Of a DNA stretch of 64,000 nt, positions 44,541 to 52,247 are shown in pieces. The stretch comes from Chryseobacterium aahli. Lineage in GTDB: Bacteria; Bacteroidota; Bacteroidia; Flavobacteriales; Weeksellaceae. The notes below the pieces were generated by a model that saw only the letters and a program-made list of their open reading frames with translations, had not been told where the DNA came from and searched no databases. Each line of letters starts with the position of its first letter. Within the stretch, counting starts at the first letter, position 1. The stretch is taken from the NCBI RefSeq assembly GCF_022699665.1, contig NZ_JALDNB010000007.1, forward strand, positions 62,001-126,000, given 5' to 3'. Position numbers and translations under genes: made by a program.

Positions 44541-45360
44541 TGTGAACGTGATCTACTTTAAACATTTTCGTTAAATTATTCGTCACATTCACCAAATGCT
44601 GATTGGAGCCCATTGCCATATCATTAGCTGTAGAAAGGCTTAAAGCAGTTTCTCCACTTAAGTATTGGTTGAAATCTGCCAAAATATGAATCGAAGGTTT
44701 TACTGTTGTCGAGACTCTCGCGGTTGTTGGAAGATCTAAAATCACTTCACGATACAAATCCAGAGTATTATTGGCGGCTACATTTCCCATGTTTCCTGTG
44801 TGATTCATAAATTCAATGTTGGCAGAACTCGTTCCGTATTTTCCTTCGAGTTTGACGAAAATATATCCTGCAGCCCAAGACCAGGTAAGGCTTTCTTTCT
44901 TGGACTTTTCCCAAAACTCTGCCTGTCCGTTTTGTCCAAGTAAATAAGCATTATGACTGATTCCCAATCCAAATTTTATTTTTTTGTAATTGCCTTTAGG
45001 AATTTCATCTAAGTCTACATAAACAATTCCGGCAACGGCTTTCTCCTGATTGATGATAAAAGCACCTTTGTCGGGATTATTTTCGTTGTATTTGAATTCA
45101 TTTCCGTTTTCGTCGATCAAACTGATGTTGCTGATGACATATTTTAAGGTTGAAAACTGATGTTTTTGTCCGCTGGAAGACGTTTGAGTAGTCTGATTAA
45201 GCACAATATTTCCGAGATTATTGAATCCGTTTTCAAATTTAAGCTGAAGTTTTCCTTTTGTTTCTGGTGATGAATCGTCTTCATCATTGTTACGGCATGA
45301 TGTAAAGGTTAAAAAAGTAAAGGCAATAAAGAATAATGATAAAAATTTATAAATTTTCAT
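44533..45360 (-). CDS. MbnP-like copper-binding lipoprotein
   Basis: A 275-residue lipoprotein (LTFTSC, Cys 22). The mature part has the family layout: GKLQLKFENGFNNLGNIVLN, FSTLKYVISNISLIDENG, then LTWSWAAGYIFVKLEG and SIHILADFNQYLSG, with a His-containing end (KVDHVHND). In MbnP a Trp is converted to kynurenine by the diheme partner and Cu(I) is bound; W residues in LTWSWAAGY are candidates here. The peroxidase gene overlaps its end. Copper handling is inferred from this pairing and the surrounding copper genes. Confidence 0.82.
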   Translation of the reverse strand: MKIYKFLSLFFIAFTFLTFTSCRNNDEDDSSPETKGKLQLKFENGFNNLGNIVLNQTTQTSSSGQKHQFSTLKYVISNISLIDENGNEFKYNENNPDKGAFIINQEKAVAGIVYVDLDEIPKGNYKKIKFGLGISHNAYLLGQNGQAEFWEKSKKESLTWSWAAGYIFVKLEGKYGTSSANIEFMNHTGNMGNVAANNTLDLYREVILDLPTTARVSTTVKPSIHILADFNQYLSGETALSLSTANDMAMGSNQHLVNVTNNLTKMFKVDHVHND

Positions 45361-45401
45361 TCTGATTTTGATTTTTTAGTTGAAATGTTGTTTTATGCTG
45401 C

Positions 45402-45545
45402 ATCCGCGATAGGGATGGTAGCGGTTATCCTTTTTGTCTTTTCTGAATCGTAGTTTTATAGACTCACTTGGCAAGACAAAAAGATATGAGCGGACAGCCC
45501 GACCCGAGCGGCTGGAAAAGCCAGGGAAAGGGAATCGCCCAAAAA
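45402..45545. ncRNA. GC-rich structured intergenic element
   Basis: This gap is far richer in G+C than its surroundings. It contains a perfect 11-base-pair stem, CTTTTTGTCTT (45430-45440) with AAGACAAAAAG (45473-45483), flanked by GATAGGGATGGTAGCGG on one side and GAGCGGACAGCCCGACCCG on the other, which offer further pairing (GGG with CCC, AGCGG repeated). A small CTGG-AAAAG-CCAG hairpin follows. No reading frame explains it. From memory, similar elements recur between genes in Chryseobacterium. It could be a small RNA or a mobile intergenic repeat. Strand is not certain. Confidence 0.5.
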
Positions 45546-45559
45546 ATTGATATGTACAA

Positions 45560-45928
45560 CTAAAAAATCGGTGGTCTGAAAATGTTTTTCAGAAAGTGAA
45601 ATGTGTAACCTGTTTTGTAAGTGAAATTCAGGTTTGGGAATGAGAAATTGTTCTCGATTAGGGTTTTGAAAATCTCTGTAGGAATGTAAAAATCCAGTAC
45701 TTTTTGAACGGAATTTTTCCCTTTGGAAAGTGGTGAAGAATCGGTATCGTTTGTTTTTGACAATTCTTTTGCCAGATAACATTTTCCGTTACAATGAAGG
45801 TCAACATTTTTCTTGTTGACGCAGAGTTCTTCGCTAATGTATTGATAATTTACAGCATACTCCACCAACGGAATCAGAGGCCTGAATACCGTAAAAAAGG
45901 TAAGGAATATGCTGCAAATTAAATTCAA
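45560..45928 (-). CDS. Small exported protein with a C-x-G-K-C motif (copy 1)
   Basis: A 122-residue protein that starts at TTG 4 bases after the sod stop codon; an in-frame stop just upstream rules out a longer start. The N-terminus is a signal or anchor (ICSIFLTFFTVFRPLIPL), followed by VEYAVNYQYISEELCVNKK and LHCNGKCYLAKELSK, with three cysteines that could hold copper or another soft metal. The end is FLKNIFRPPIF. It is clearly paralogous to the protein at 47881-48243. No family function is known to me; the position beside SOD, SCO1 and MbnP suggests metal handling. Confidence 0.78.
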   Translation of the reverse strand: MNLICSIFLTFFTVFRPLIPLVEYAVNYQYISEELCVNKKNVDLHCNGKCYLAKELSKTNDTDSSPLSKGKNSVQKVLDFYIPTEIFKTLIENNFSFPNLNFTYKTGYTFHFLKNIFRPPIF

Positions 45929-45932
45929 AAGA

Positions 45933-46607
45933 TTATTTTTTGCTTAACGCTTCATCATATCTTCTACTGATTTCTTTCCAATTGGTAACGTTCCAAATGG
46001 CAGTTAAATAATCAGCTCTTTTGTTTTGATATTTCAGATAGTAAGCGTGCTCCCAAACGTCGATTCCGAAGATTGGAGTTCCTTTTTCTTCCACAACATC
46101 CATTAGAGGATTGTCCTGATTTGGTGTTGAAGAAACAAATAATTTCCCGCTTTTATCTACAGAAAGCCAAGCCCAACCAGAACCGAAACGGTCTGCTCCA
46201 GCTTTAGCCATTTTTTCTTTGAAAGCATCCATACTGCCGAAAGCATCAGTGATTGCTTTTGATAATTTAGCTGAAGGCTTTGTGTCTTTTTGTGGAGTCA
46301 AAACTGTCCAGAATAACTCGTGGTTGTAATGTCCACCAGCGTTATTTCTTACCGCCATTGGCAAAGTTCCCGCTTTTGAAAGAATTTCAAACAAAGTTTG
46401 CTTTTCCTGTGGTGTTCCTGCAATTGCTTTATTCAAATTCGCCACGTAAGCCGCTGCGTGTTTTGAATAGTGAATCTCCATAGTTTGCGCATCCACATTT
46501 CCCTCTAGTGCATTGTAAGCATACGGTAAAGGTGTTTGCTTGAACTGTGCAAACGCAAACTGCGCCGCAAATACTGCAGTGAATGCAGCTACTTTAAAAA
46601 TCTTCAT
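45933..46607 (-). CDS. sodB: Exported Fe/Mn superoxide dismutase
   Basis: A 224-residue enzyme that turns superoxide into H2O2 and O2. A clear signal peptide ([20 protein letters not shown]) makes it periplasmic or secreted, unlike the cytosolic form. Metal ligands: His in [12 protein letters not shown], His in [10 protein letters not shown], and Asp/His in [33 protein letters not shown] is the family block. It precedes the C-x-G-K-C protein gene by 4 bases. Metal choice (Fe or Mn) cannot be fixed by eye. Confidence 0.93.
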   Translation of the reverse strand: MKIFKVAAFTAVFAAQFAFAQFKQTPLPYAYNALEGNVDAQTMEIHYSKHAAAYVANLNKAIAGTPQEKQTLFEILSKAGTLPMAVRNNAGGHYNHELFWTVLTPQKDTKPSAKLSKAITDAFGSMDAFKEKMAKAGADRFGSGWAWLSVDKSGKLFVSSTPNQDNPLMDVVEEKGTPIFGIDVWEHAYYLKYQNKRADYLTAIWNVTNWKEISRRYDEALSKK

Positions 46608-46717
46608 AATGTTTTGTATGTAAGGTTAAACTTTTAATTCTTTGGCCGGAAGTTAGATGTTTGGTGATGGGAGTCTTTTTCATTATGATAACAACTTCCA
46701 GCTTTAATCATCCAGCC

Positions 46718-47401
46718 CTATTTCAATAATTTCTTTATATCCTCAATTAAAATTTCTCTGTCGGGGTGGAACTTCCCGGTCAATTTAGGGATTTTTCCTT
46801 CGGCATCTTGATAATTCAAACCTGAATAGTAAAGAATCGGCATATTTTCTTTGTTGTACCGACATCTGATGTTTCCATCCTGATCAACTAATGCGATCAT
46901 TCCGCTGTGATTGAGGTTTTCGCTTTCGTCTTCTTTATCGCCGACATAGATATCAAACTGATCCGCAAGATTTCCAATATAAGCTCGATCACCAGTCAAA
47001 AAATGCCAGTTCGGAGATTTTACACCTATTCTTTGAGCATGACTTTTCAATAGCTCAGGAGTATCATTTTCAGGGTCAATGCTGATAGAAATAATTCCAA
47101 AATCAGGATTGTTGATCTCATCTTCAATCGCTCTCATGTTGGTATTCATCACCGGACAAATCGTTGGACATTTGCTGAAGAAAAATTCAACCAAATAAAC
47201 TTTCCCCAGCATATCTTTATTTGTCACCTTTTTACGGTTTTGATCGGTCAGTTCAAAATCCGGAACTTTCATCACCGTATAAAGATTGCTTTTAAAATAA
47301 CTCATTCCAAATCCTATTCCTAAAAACAGTAAGGCAATGATTGCAATCGGAATGATAATCTTCTTTTTTGCACTGCTATCAGCCTTTTTATTTTTGGACA
47401 T
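46718..47401 (-). CDS. SCO1/SenC family copper chaperone
   Basis: I take ATG 47401 as start (MSKNKKADSSAKKKIIIPIA), giving about 227 residues; nine more codons lie upstream but would overlap the YHS gene more deeply. One N-terminal membrane anchor (IIIPIAIIALLFLGIGFGM) is followed by a thioredoxin-like domain with the copper motif FFSKCPTICPVM and the distant His (NLNHSGMIALVD). SCO1 proteins supply Cu to cytochrome oxidase. The 3' end of the YHS gene overlaps its start by 14 bases, so the two are coupled. Confidence 0.9.
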   Translation of the reverse strand: MSKNKKADSSAKKKIIIPIAIIALLFLGIGFGMSYFKSNLYTVMKVPDFELTDQNRKKVTNKDMLGKVYLVEFFFSKCPTICPVMNTNMRAIEDEINNPDFGIISISIDPENDTPELLKSHAQRIGVKSPNWHFLTGDRAYIGNLADQFDIYVGDKEDESENLNHSGMIALVDQDGNIRCRYNKENMPILYYSGLNYQDAEGKIPKLTGKFHPDREILIEDIKKLLK

Positions 47402-47663
47402 ACTTCTCAGGATTTTTCTTAAACTCATCCTTACAGTAGCTACTGCAAAAACCGTACGTTTTATTTTTGTAGACCGCAGTATCTTTCATATCACTTTCGG
47501 TAGGCATATCACAAATCGGGTCTACAGCGTTTGCAAACTTTACTTTTTGGGCAGTCGTTTTTGTAGCAGTATTTTTCTTTTTATGCTTTACTTTCGGGGT
47601 TTCCTGCGCACAGGCTAATAATGAAACAGACAAAAATGCCGTTAATAATATCTTTGATTTCAT
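47388..47663 (-). CDS. Exported YHS-domain (metal-binding) lipoprotein
   Basis: A 91-residue protein with a lipoprotein signal (LSVSLLAC, Cys 17), a Lys/Thr-rich linker (VKHKKKNTATKTTAQK) and a YHS-type domain: VDPICDMPTESDMKDTAVYK, then YGFCSSYCKDEFKKNP. The Cys residues of CDM and CSSYC are the usual metal ligands of this domain. It overlaps the SCO1 gene start. A copper-related role in the periplasm fits. Confidence 0.87.
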   Translation of the reverse strand: MKSKILLTAFLSVSLLACAQETPKVKHKKKNTATKTTAQKVKFANAVDPICDMPTESDMKDTAVYKNKTYGFCSSYCKDEFKKNPEKYVQK

Positions 47664-47880
47664 TTTATTTAAATTGAAATTAATAATTGAGATGAATAAA
47701 ATTAATTGAAGCCTTAAACTAAATTTAATATTAATTAATCATTTTGAACCATTAAGATCAGTTAAGTTGTTAAGATTCTTTAAGGAAATCGGATAGATTT
47801 TTAAGCCTAAAACTTACACCTTTTAATCTTCGATAGTTTATATAGATTAAACACAACTATAAATTTAGTTTAAATGAAGT

Positions 47881-48243
47881 TTAGGATAATGGAGGATGGA
47901 ATATTCGGGAGAAATATTCTGAAGTATGAGAATCAATATAATCAGAAGTAAAATTTTCTAATTGAATCTCTGATAGTAATTGATCTGAAAAAGAAAGAAT
48001 TTCATGAGATAGAAAAACATCTAATCCCGCAATTTTTATATTTTGTGAGTTATTGGACTGCTTTTCTGTTTTTGCCAATTCTTTTTTGACGAAACATTTT
48101 CCTTTACAGTCAGACTCGATCACTTTTCTATTCTCACAAAGGTTTTTTACAATGTAGTCATAATTGACAGCATAATTGACCAATGGCAAAACCGGACGGA
48201 TTGCAATGGTGAAAATGATGAAAAAGGATAAAAGAAACTTCAA
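47881..48243 (-). CDS. Small exported protein with a C-x-G-K-C motif (copy 2)
   Basis: A 120-residue protein starting at TTG, as does its paralogue at 45560-45928. Signal or anchor (LLSFFIIFTIAIRPVLPL), then VNYAVNYDYIVKNLCENRK, CKGKCFVKKELAKTE, and the end YFSRIFHPPLS. The shared R-P-x-x-P-L-V-x-Y-A-V-N-Y, the C-x-G-K-C and the closing F-x-P-P make common descent certain. A TATATTTG promoter element lies just upstream (plus 48261-48268), so the leader is very short. Function unknown; the neighbours are metal genes. Confidence 0.78.
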   Translation of the reverse strand: MKFLLSFFIIFTIAIRPVLPLVNYAVNYDYIVKNLCENRKVIESDCKGKCFVKKELAKTEKQSNNSQNIKIAGLDVFLSHEILSFSDQLLSEIQLENFTSDYIDSHTSEYFSRIFHPPLS

Positions 48244-48592
48244 GTATCAAATCTTTAGTACAAATATAGTGTAGAAAATTGAGTTGTGGAGTAATTTATG
48301 ATGAAAGTCAGTTGCGAGTTGAAGCGGGATGTTTTTTTTAGTTCCCGCAGATTGTACAGATTTTTGAAAATATTTATGCAGATGATGGATACAGAAAGTT
48401 GTTTCCCACAGATCTCGCAGATTTGCACAGATGATTGAAAATATATTCTGAAAATATTTAAGTTTTGGCTAAAGCCAATCATATTGGAAATTTAGAAGGC
48501 GGGCTAAAGCCCGCCCTTATTGATAAAAATGCATCCACAGATTTACAGTTTATTTGTAAACTTCCATCTCCCAGCTTCAGTCTTCTAGCTCA
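48244..48592. repeat. Intergenic repeats: CAGATT-type words and two GGCTAAAGCC hairpins
   Basis: The 349-base gap holds no gene. At 48341-48440 words of the kind CGCAGATTTGCACAGAT recur (also near 62551-62610). At 48465-48478 TTGGCTAAAGCCAA and at 48498-48515 GGCGGGCTAAAGCCCGCC form two hairpins with the same core. A promoter for the gene at 48243 lies at its left edge. Confidence 0.65.
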
Positions 48593-50545
48593 TCAAAACT
48601 TCATCCTCTGAATTCTAACTGCATTTAATATCGCCAACAATGCAACACCGACGTCGGCAAAAACAGCTTCCCACATGGTTGCTAAACCACCTGCTCCGAG
48701 AATCAGAACGATGGCTTTGACGGCAAATGCAAGAATAATATTTTGCCAAACTATTTTTTTAGTTTGTTTTCCTATATTGATTGCCATTGGAATTTTACTT
48801 GGCTGATCATCCTGAATCACAATATCAGCAGTTTCAATGGTGGCATCGCTTCCTAAACCTCCCATCGCAATTCCTACATCGCTTAAAGCAACAACAGGAG
48901 CGTCATTCACACCGTCTCCTACAAAGGCAACGGTTTGATTTTTTGCTTTAATTTCTTTTACTTTATTCACTTTATCTTCTGGAAGTAAGTCGCCGTAAGC
49001 ATTTTCAATACCTAACTGATTGGCAACGAACTGAACTACGGAAGTTTTGTCACCACTTAACATGTTTGTTTTTACGCCCAATGACTTCAATTTATTAATC
49101 GTTAATTGAGCGTCTTCTTTAATACTATCTGCAATTGTAAGATAACCAACAAACTTTTTATCATAAGCGACGGCAATTAAAGTATAGACAATCTTTTCAA
49201 TATTGACATCAAATGAAATATTGAACTGCTTCATGAGTTTTAGATTTCCAACTAAAATTTCCTTGCCGTCGATGTCTGCTTTCAAACCTTGTCCTGCAAT
49301 TTCCTCTACGTTCTCTAATTTGACGGAATGATCGATTTCGCCAACAAAATCATGAATTGCCGTTGCGACCGGATGAGTACTTTGACCTTCAAGCGCATTA
49401 ACTAATTTTAAAATTTCTTCCTGATTAAATTCTTTATTAAAATGAACTTCCTGCACTTTGAAAACGCCTTCAGTCATCGTTCCAGTTTTATCCATCACCA
49501 CATTCTGAATATTAGCCAAAACATCTAAGAAATTGCTGCCTTTAATTAAAATTCCATTACGGCTTCCTGCTCCAATTCCACCAAAATATCCTAGTGGGAT
49601 AGAAATAACCAAAGCACACGGACAAGAGATTACCAGAAAAACCAATGCTTTGTAGAGCCATTCTTTAAACTGATAATTTTCAATGAAAAAATACGGTAAC
49701 AAAGTAATTCCTATCGCCAGAAATACAACAATCGGTGTATAAATTTTCGCAAATTTTCTGATGAACAGTTCTGTAGGAGCTTTTTGAGACGTCGCATTCT
49801 GAACCAATTCTAAAATTTTGCTCAGCTTACTGTCTTTAAATGAAGCAGTAACTTTAATTTGGCTGACAGTATTTAAATTAATCATTCCTGCTAAAACAGT
49901 TGCCCCTTTTATTTTGGTGTCGGGTTTACTTTCTCCGGTAAGTGCAGAAGTATTGAAAGATGATTTATCTGAAAGCAATTCGCCGTCTAATCCTAGCTTT
50001 TCACCAGATTTCAACTGAATAATATCCCCAATTTTTGCATCGACAGCTTTCACCAATCTCGGTTTCCCATTTTCTAAAACGGTGACTTCATCAGGACGCT
50101 GATCAAGAAGAGATTTGATATTCGACTTGGCTTTGGTCACTGCCATTGCCTGAAAAACTTCACCAACAGAATAGAACAGCATTACTGCCACACCTTCGGG
50201 ATATTCTCCGATTGCAAAAGCGCCTACAGTTGCGATTCCCATTAAGAAAAACTCAGAAAACACATCACCTTTCGTGATGCTTTCGTAGGCCTCTTTCAAA
50301 ACTGGAAGTCCGACAGGAACGTAAGCAATTAAATACCAAACCAAGCGAATCCAGCCCGAAAACCAGTCAGGTTTTATATAATAATCTAAAGCTATTCCTA
50401 TTAATAATAAAGAAAAAGAGATAATCGCAGGAAGAAACATCTGAAACGTAGATTGATCTCCCGTATCATGAGAATGGTCGTGGTCATGACCTTCATGATT
50501 GTGATTATGTTCTTTTTTAGGTTTTGTAGTGCAACATTCTTCCAT
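48593..50545 (-). CDS. zntA: Heavy-metal-translocating P-type ATPase (Zn/Cd type)
   Basis: A 650-residue metal export pump. The N-terminus lacks an HMA domain and has instead Cys and His clusters (MEECCTTKPKKEHNHNHEGH, DHDHSHD). The membrane core carries the CPC site (VISCPCALVISIPLGYFGG), the phosphorylation site VVMDKTGTMTEG, the HP locus (EGQSTHPVATAIHDF) and VAFVGDGVNDAPVVALSDVG. The CPC type with this layout fits Zn2+/Cd2+/Pb2+ rather than Cu+. It follows the Fur-family gene, and its promoter carries a TGCAA-N5-TTGCA operator with the same layout as that before the RND gene. Confidence 0.9.
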   Translation of the reverse strand: MEECCTTKPKKEHNHNHEGHDHDHSHDTGDQSTFQMFLPAIISFSLLLIGIALDYYIKPDWFSGWIRLVWYLIAYVPVGLPVLKEAYESITKGDVFSEFFLMGIATVGAFAIGEYPEGVAVMLFYSVGEVFQAMAVTKAKSNIKSLLDQRPDEVTVLENGKPRLVKAVDAKIGDIIQLKSGEKLGLDGELLSDKSSFNTSALTGESKPDTKIKGATVLAGMINLNTVSQIKVTASFKDSKLSKILELVQNATSQKAPTELFIRKFAKIYTPIVVFLAIGITLLPYFFIENYQFKEWLYKALVFLVISCPCALVISIPLGYFGGIGAGSRNGILIKGSNFLDVLANIQNVVMDKTGTMTEGVFKVQEVHFNKEFNQEEILKLVNALEGQSTHPVATAIHDFVGEIDHSVKLENVEEIAGQGLKADIDGKEILVGNLKLMKQFNISFDVNIEKIVYTLIAVAYDKKFVGYLTIADSIKEDAQLTINKLKSLGVKTNMLSGDKTSVVQFVANQLGIENAYGDLLPEDKVNKVKEIKAKNQTVAFVGDGVNDAPVVALSDVGIAMGGLGSDATIETADIVIQDDQPSKIPMAINIGKQTKKIVWQNIILAFAVKAIVLILGAGGLATMWEAVFADVGVALLAILNAVRIQRMKF

Positions 50546-50562
50546 AACTGAATAATTTTAAT

Positions 50563-50600
50563 CAAATTTAGGTCTAAACTTAATGCAATACTATTGCAAA
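50563..50600 (-). promoter_or_regulatory. Promoter and dyad operator of the P-type ATPase gene
   Basis: On the minus strand TTTGCAATAGTATTGCA is followed after 13 bases by TAAATTTG (plus 50563-50570). The dyad TGCAA-N5-TTGCA is at 50584-50598 and overlaps the stop codon of the Fur-family gene. The layout is the same, base for base in spacing, as at 56792-56829. Confidence 0.7.
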
Positions 50601-51010
50601 CTTTCAAGGCAATTCTCGCAAATTCCTTTGGCAAAAAGCCTTATTTCATCGATTCTGAAATTCGTCTGAATATTTTCAGGGATTGAAACATCTTCTTTGC
50701 AAGTCGTCTGTTTGCAAATTTTACAGTAAAAATGAAGATGCCAGTCTTTATGTGTTGTCTCGTCGCAACCATCGTGGCAAAGCTTATATTTTGTCGTGGT
50801 ATTTTCCTGTATGCTGTGAACAATTCCTTTTTCCTCAAAGGTTTTTAATGTTCGATAAATTGTGGTTCGGTCGGCATTTTCAAAATAATTTTCAATTTCT
50901 GATAATGACAAAGCTGCTTCCTGAGAACTCAAAAAATCATACACCAAAATCCTCATGCTTGTAGGCTTGGTATTTTTATCTATTAATTTATTTTCAATAT
51001 CTTTTTTCAT
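50591..51010 (-). CDS. Fur-family transcriptional regulator, Zur-like
   Basis: A 139-residue metalloregulator. The winged helix (about 15-80) has TSMRILVYDFLSSQEAALSL and ADRTTIYRTLKTFEEKGIVH. The metal and dimer part has HKDWHLHFYCKICKQTTC and a late CENC (AKGICENCLESL), giving two C-x-x-C pairs for a structural Zn plus His ligands for a sensor site. It lies 13 bases after the adaptor gene and upstream of the P-type ATPase gene. It probably senses Zn or a related metal and binds the TGCAA-N5-TTGCA sites in front of the efflux genes. If so, it must release or activate on metal excess, unlike classic Zur on uptake genes. Confidence 0.88.
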   Translation of the reverse strand: MKKDIENKLIDKNTKPTSMRILVYDFLSSQEAALSLSEIENYFENADRTTIYRTLKTFEEKGIVHSIQENTTTKYKLCHDGCDETTHKDWHLHFYCKICKQTTCKEDVSIPENIQTNFRIDEIRLFAKGICENCLESLQ

Positions 51011-51022
51011 ATTTTTTGAAAA

Positions 51023-52246
51023 TTAATGTTCGTGTTCTCCGGAATTCGTCAATTTAGCATTAATGAAAAACGCTCCTTTTGTAGCAATTTTTGCACTTTC
51101 AGGAATCGATTTTACAGGCGTAATTGCTGTGTAACCCATTTCTGAAGTCCCTTTTACCACTTCTACTTTCTCAAAGTTAACGGTTTTTTCGTTGTTTTTT
51201 TCCTGAGTTTTTTCATCTTTATGATCTTCCGTTTTTTTATCATTTACAAGAAAAATATAATCTTTTCCGTCAGCACTTGTGATAGCCGTGTTAGGAACGG
51301 CAGACATTAATCTGTTATCTAAACTTACCACTGCAGTGGCATTCATTCCATCAATCAAACCATTTTTATTTCCTTTTACTTTACAATGAATCGGAATGGT
51401 TTTACTTTGATTTTCAAAAGCTGTTCCGATGCTGTAGACCTCAGCATCATATTCGGCAACCGGGCTATTCGTCAATGTAAAATGAATCTTCTGCCCCACT
51501 TTTATCAATGGTAAATCTTTTTCAAAAACCTGCAAATCAAGATGTAAAGAGCTGTTATCAACAATTTCTGCAACAGGCGATGAAACATCAATATAACTTC
51601 CGATCTGCAATAAAATATTACTGATTGTTCCGCTAATTGGCGCCGTAACGGCAAGTCCGGATCTTAAGTTCTGGTTGGTAACATTTCCAGGACTGATCCC
51701 CATCATTTGAATCTGTCTTTGTAAGGAAGCTCTTTTCGTTCTTAATGTTTTTAACTCTGCGTCAGCATTTTGTAGATTTTTTTTCGCTCCGGCATCGTTA
51801 TCGAAAAGTTCTTTCTGCCTTCTGTATTCCTGTTCTGCAAAAGTAATGCGACTTCCCGTTGTCAAATAATCTTCCTGCAATTGAATAAACTCCGGATTGG
51901 CAATTGTAGCAATCACCTGACCTTTTTTCACATAATCTCCGACCTGAACATTCAACGTTTTGATCACTCCGCCGTATAAAGAAGTCGCGCTGGCTTTGTT
52001 GTTATTGGGAACACTCAACGCACCGTTGGCTTTGACGATCGATGTGAGCTCTTTCATTTCAATTTGCCCTAACGTAATGCCGACTGCATCCATTTGATCT
52101 TGCGTCAATTCTGCAAAATCTGAGCTTTCATGTTCCGAATGTTCTTCGGTTTTCTCTTTTGGCTCTTCTGCTTTTTCAGATTTTCCACAACTCGCTAGAA
52201 AAAATGATAGAAGAATTATTATGATGATATTAAATTTTAATTTCAT
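51023..52246 (-). CDS. cusB: RND efflux periplasmic adaptor (CusB/CzcB type)
   Basis: A 407-residue lipoprotein (FFLASC, Cys 20) that links the inner-membrane RND pump with the outer-membrane channel. The mature start is acid- and His-rich (EKTEEHSEHESSDF). Lipoyl-like halves (SLYGGVIKTLNVQVGDYVKK, GLAVTAPISGTISNILLQIG), a helical hairpin between them (QEYRRQKELFDNDAGAKKNL) and the beta-barrel part (GQKIHFTLTNSPVAEYDAEV) are present; the C-terminus is HEH. It starts one base after the RND gene. Metal efflux is likely from context. Confidence 0.92.
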   Translation of the reverse strand: MKLKFNIIIIILLSFFLASCGKSEKAEEPKEKTEEHSEHESSDFAELTQDQMDAVGITLGQIEMKELTSIVKANGALSVPNNNKASATSLYGGVIKTLNVQVGDYVKKGQVIATIANPEFIQLQEDYLTTGSRITFAEQEYRRQKELFDNDAGAKKNLQNADAELKTLRTKRASLQRQIQMMGISPGNVTNQNLRSGLAVTAPISGTISNILLQIGSYIDVSSPVAEIVDNSSLHLDLQVFEKDLPLIKVGQKIHFTLTNSPVAEYDAEVYSIGTAFENQSKTIPIHCKVKGNKNGLIDGMNATAVVSLDNRLMSAVPNTAITSADGKDYIFLVNDKKTEDHKDEKTQEKNNEKTVNFEKVEVVKGTSEMGYTAITPVKSIPESAKIATKGAFFINAKLTNSGEHEH

Positions 52247-52247
52247 T

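Noticed and set aside
48255..48482. 75-codon frame on the minus strand
   Set aside because: It runs through intergenic repeats and the promoter of the neighbouring gene; composition is not protein-like.
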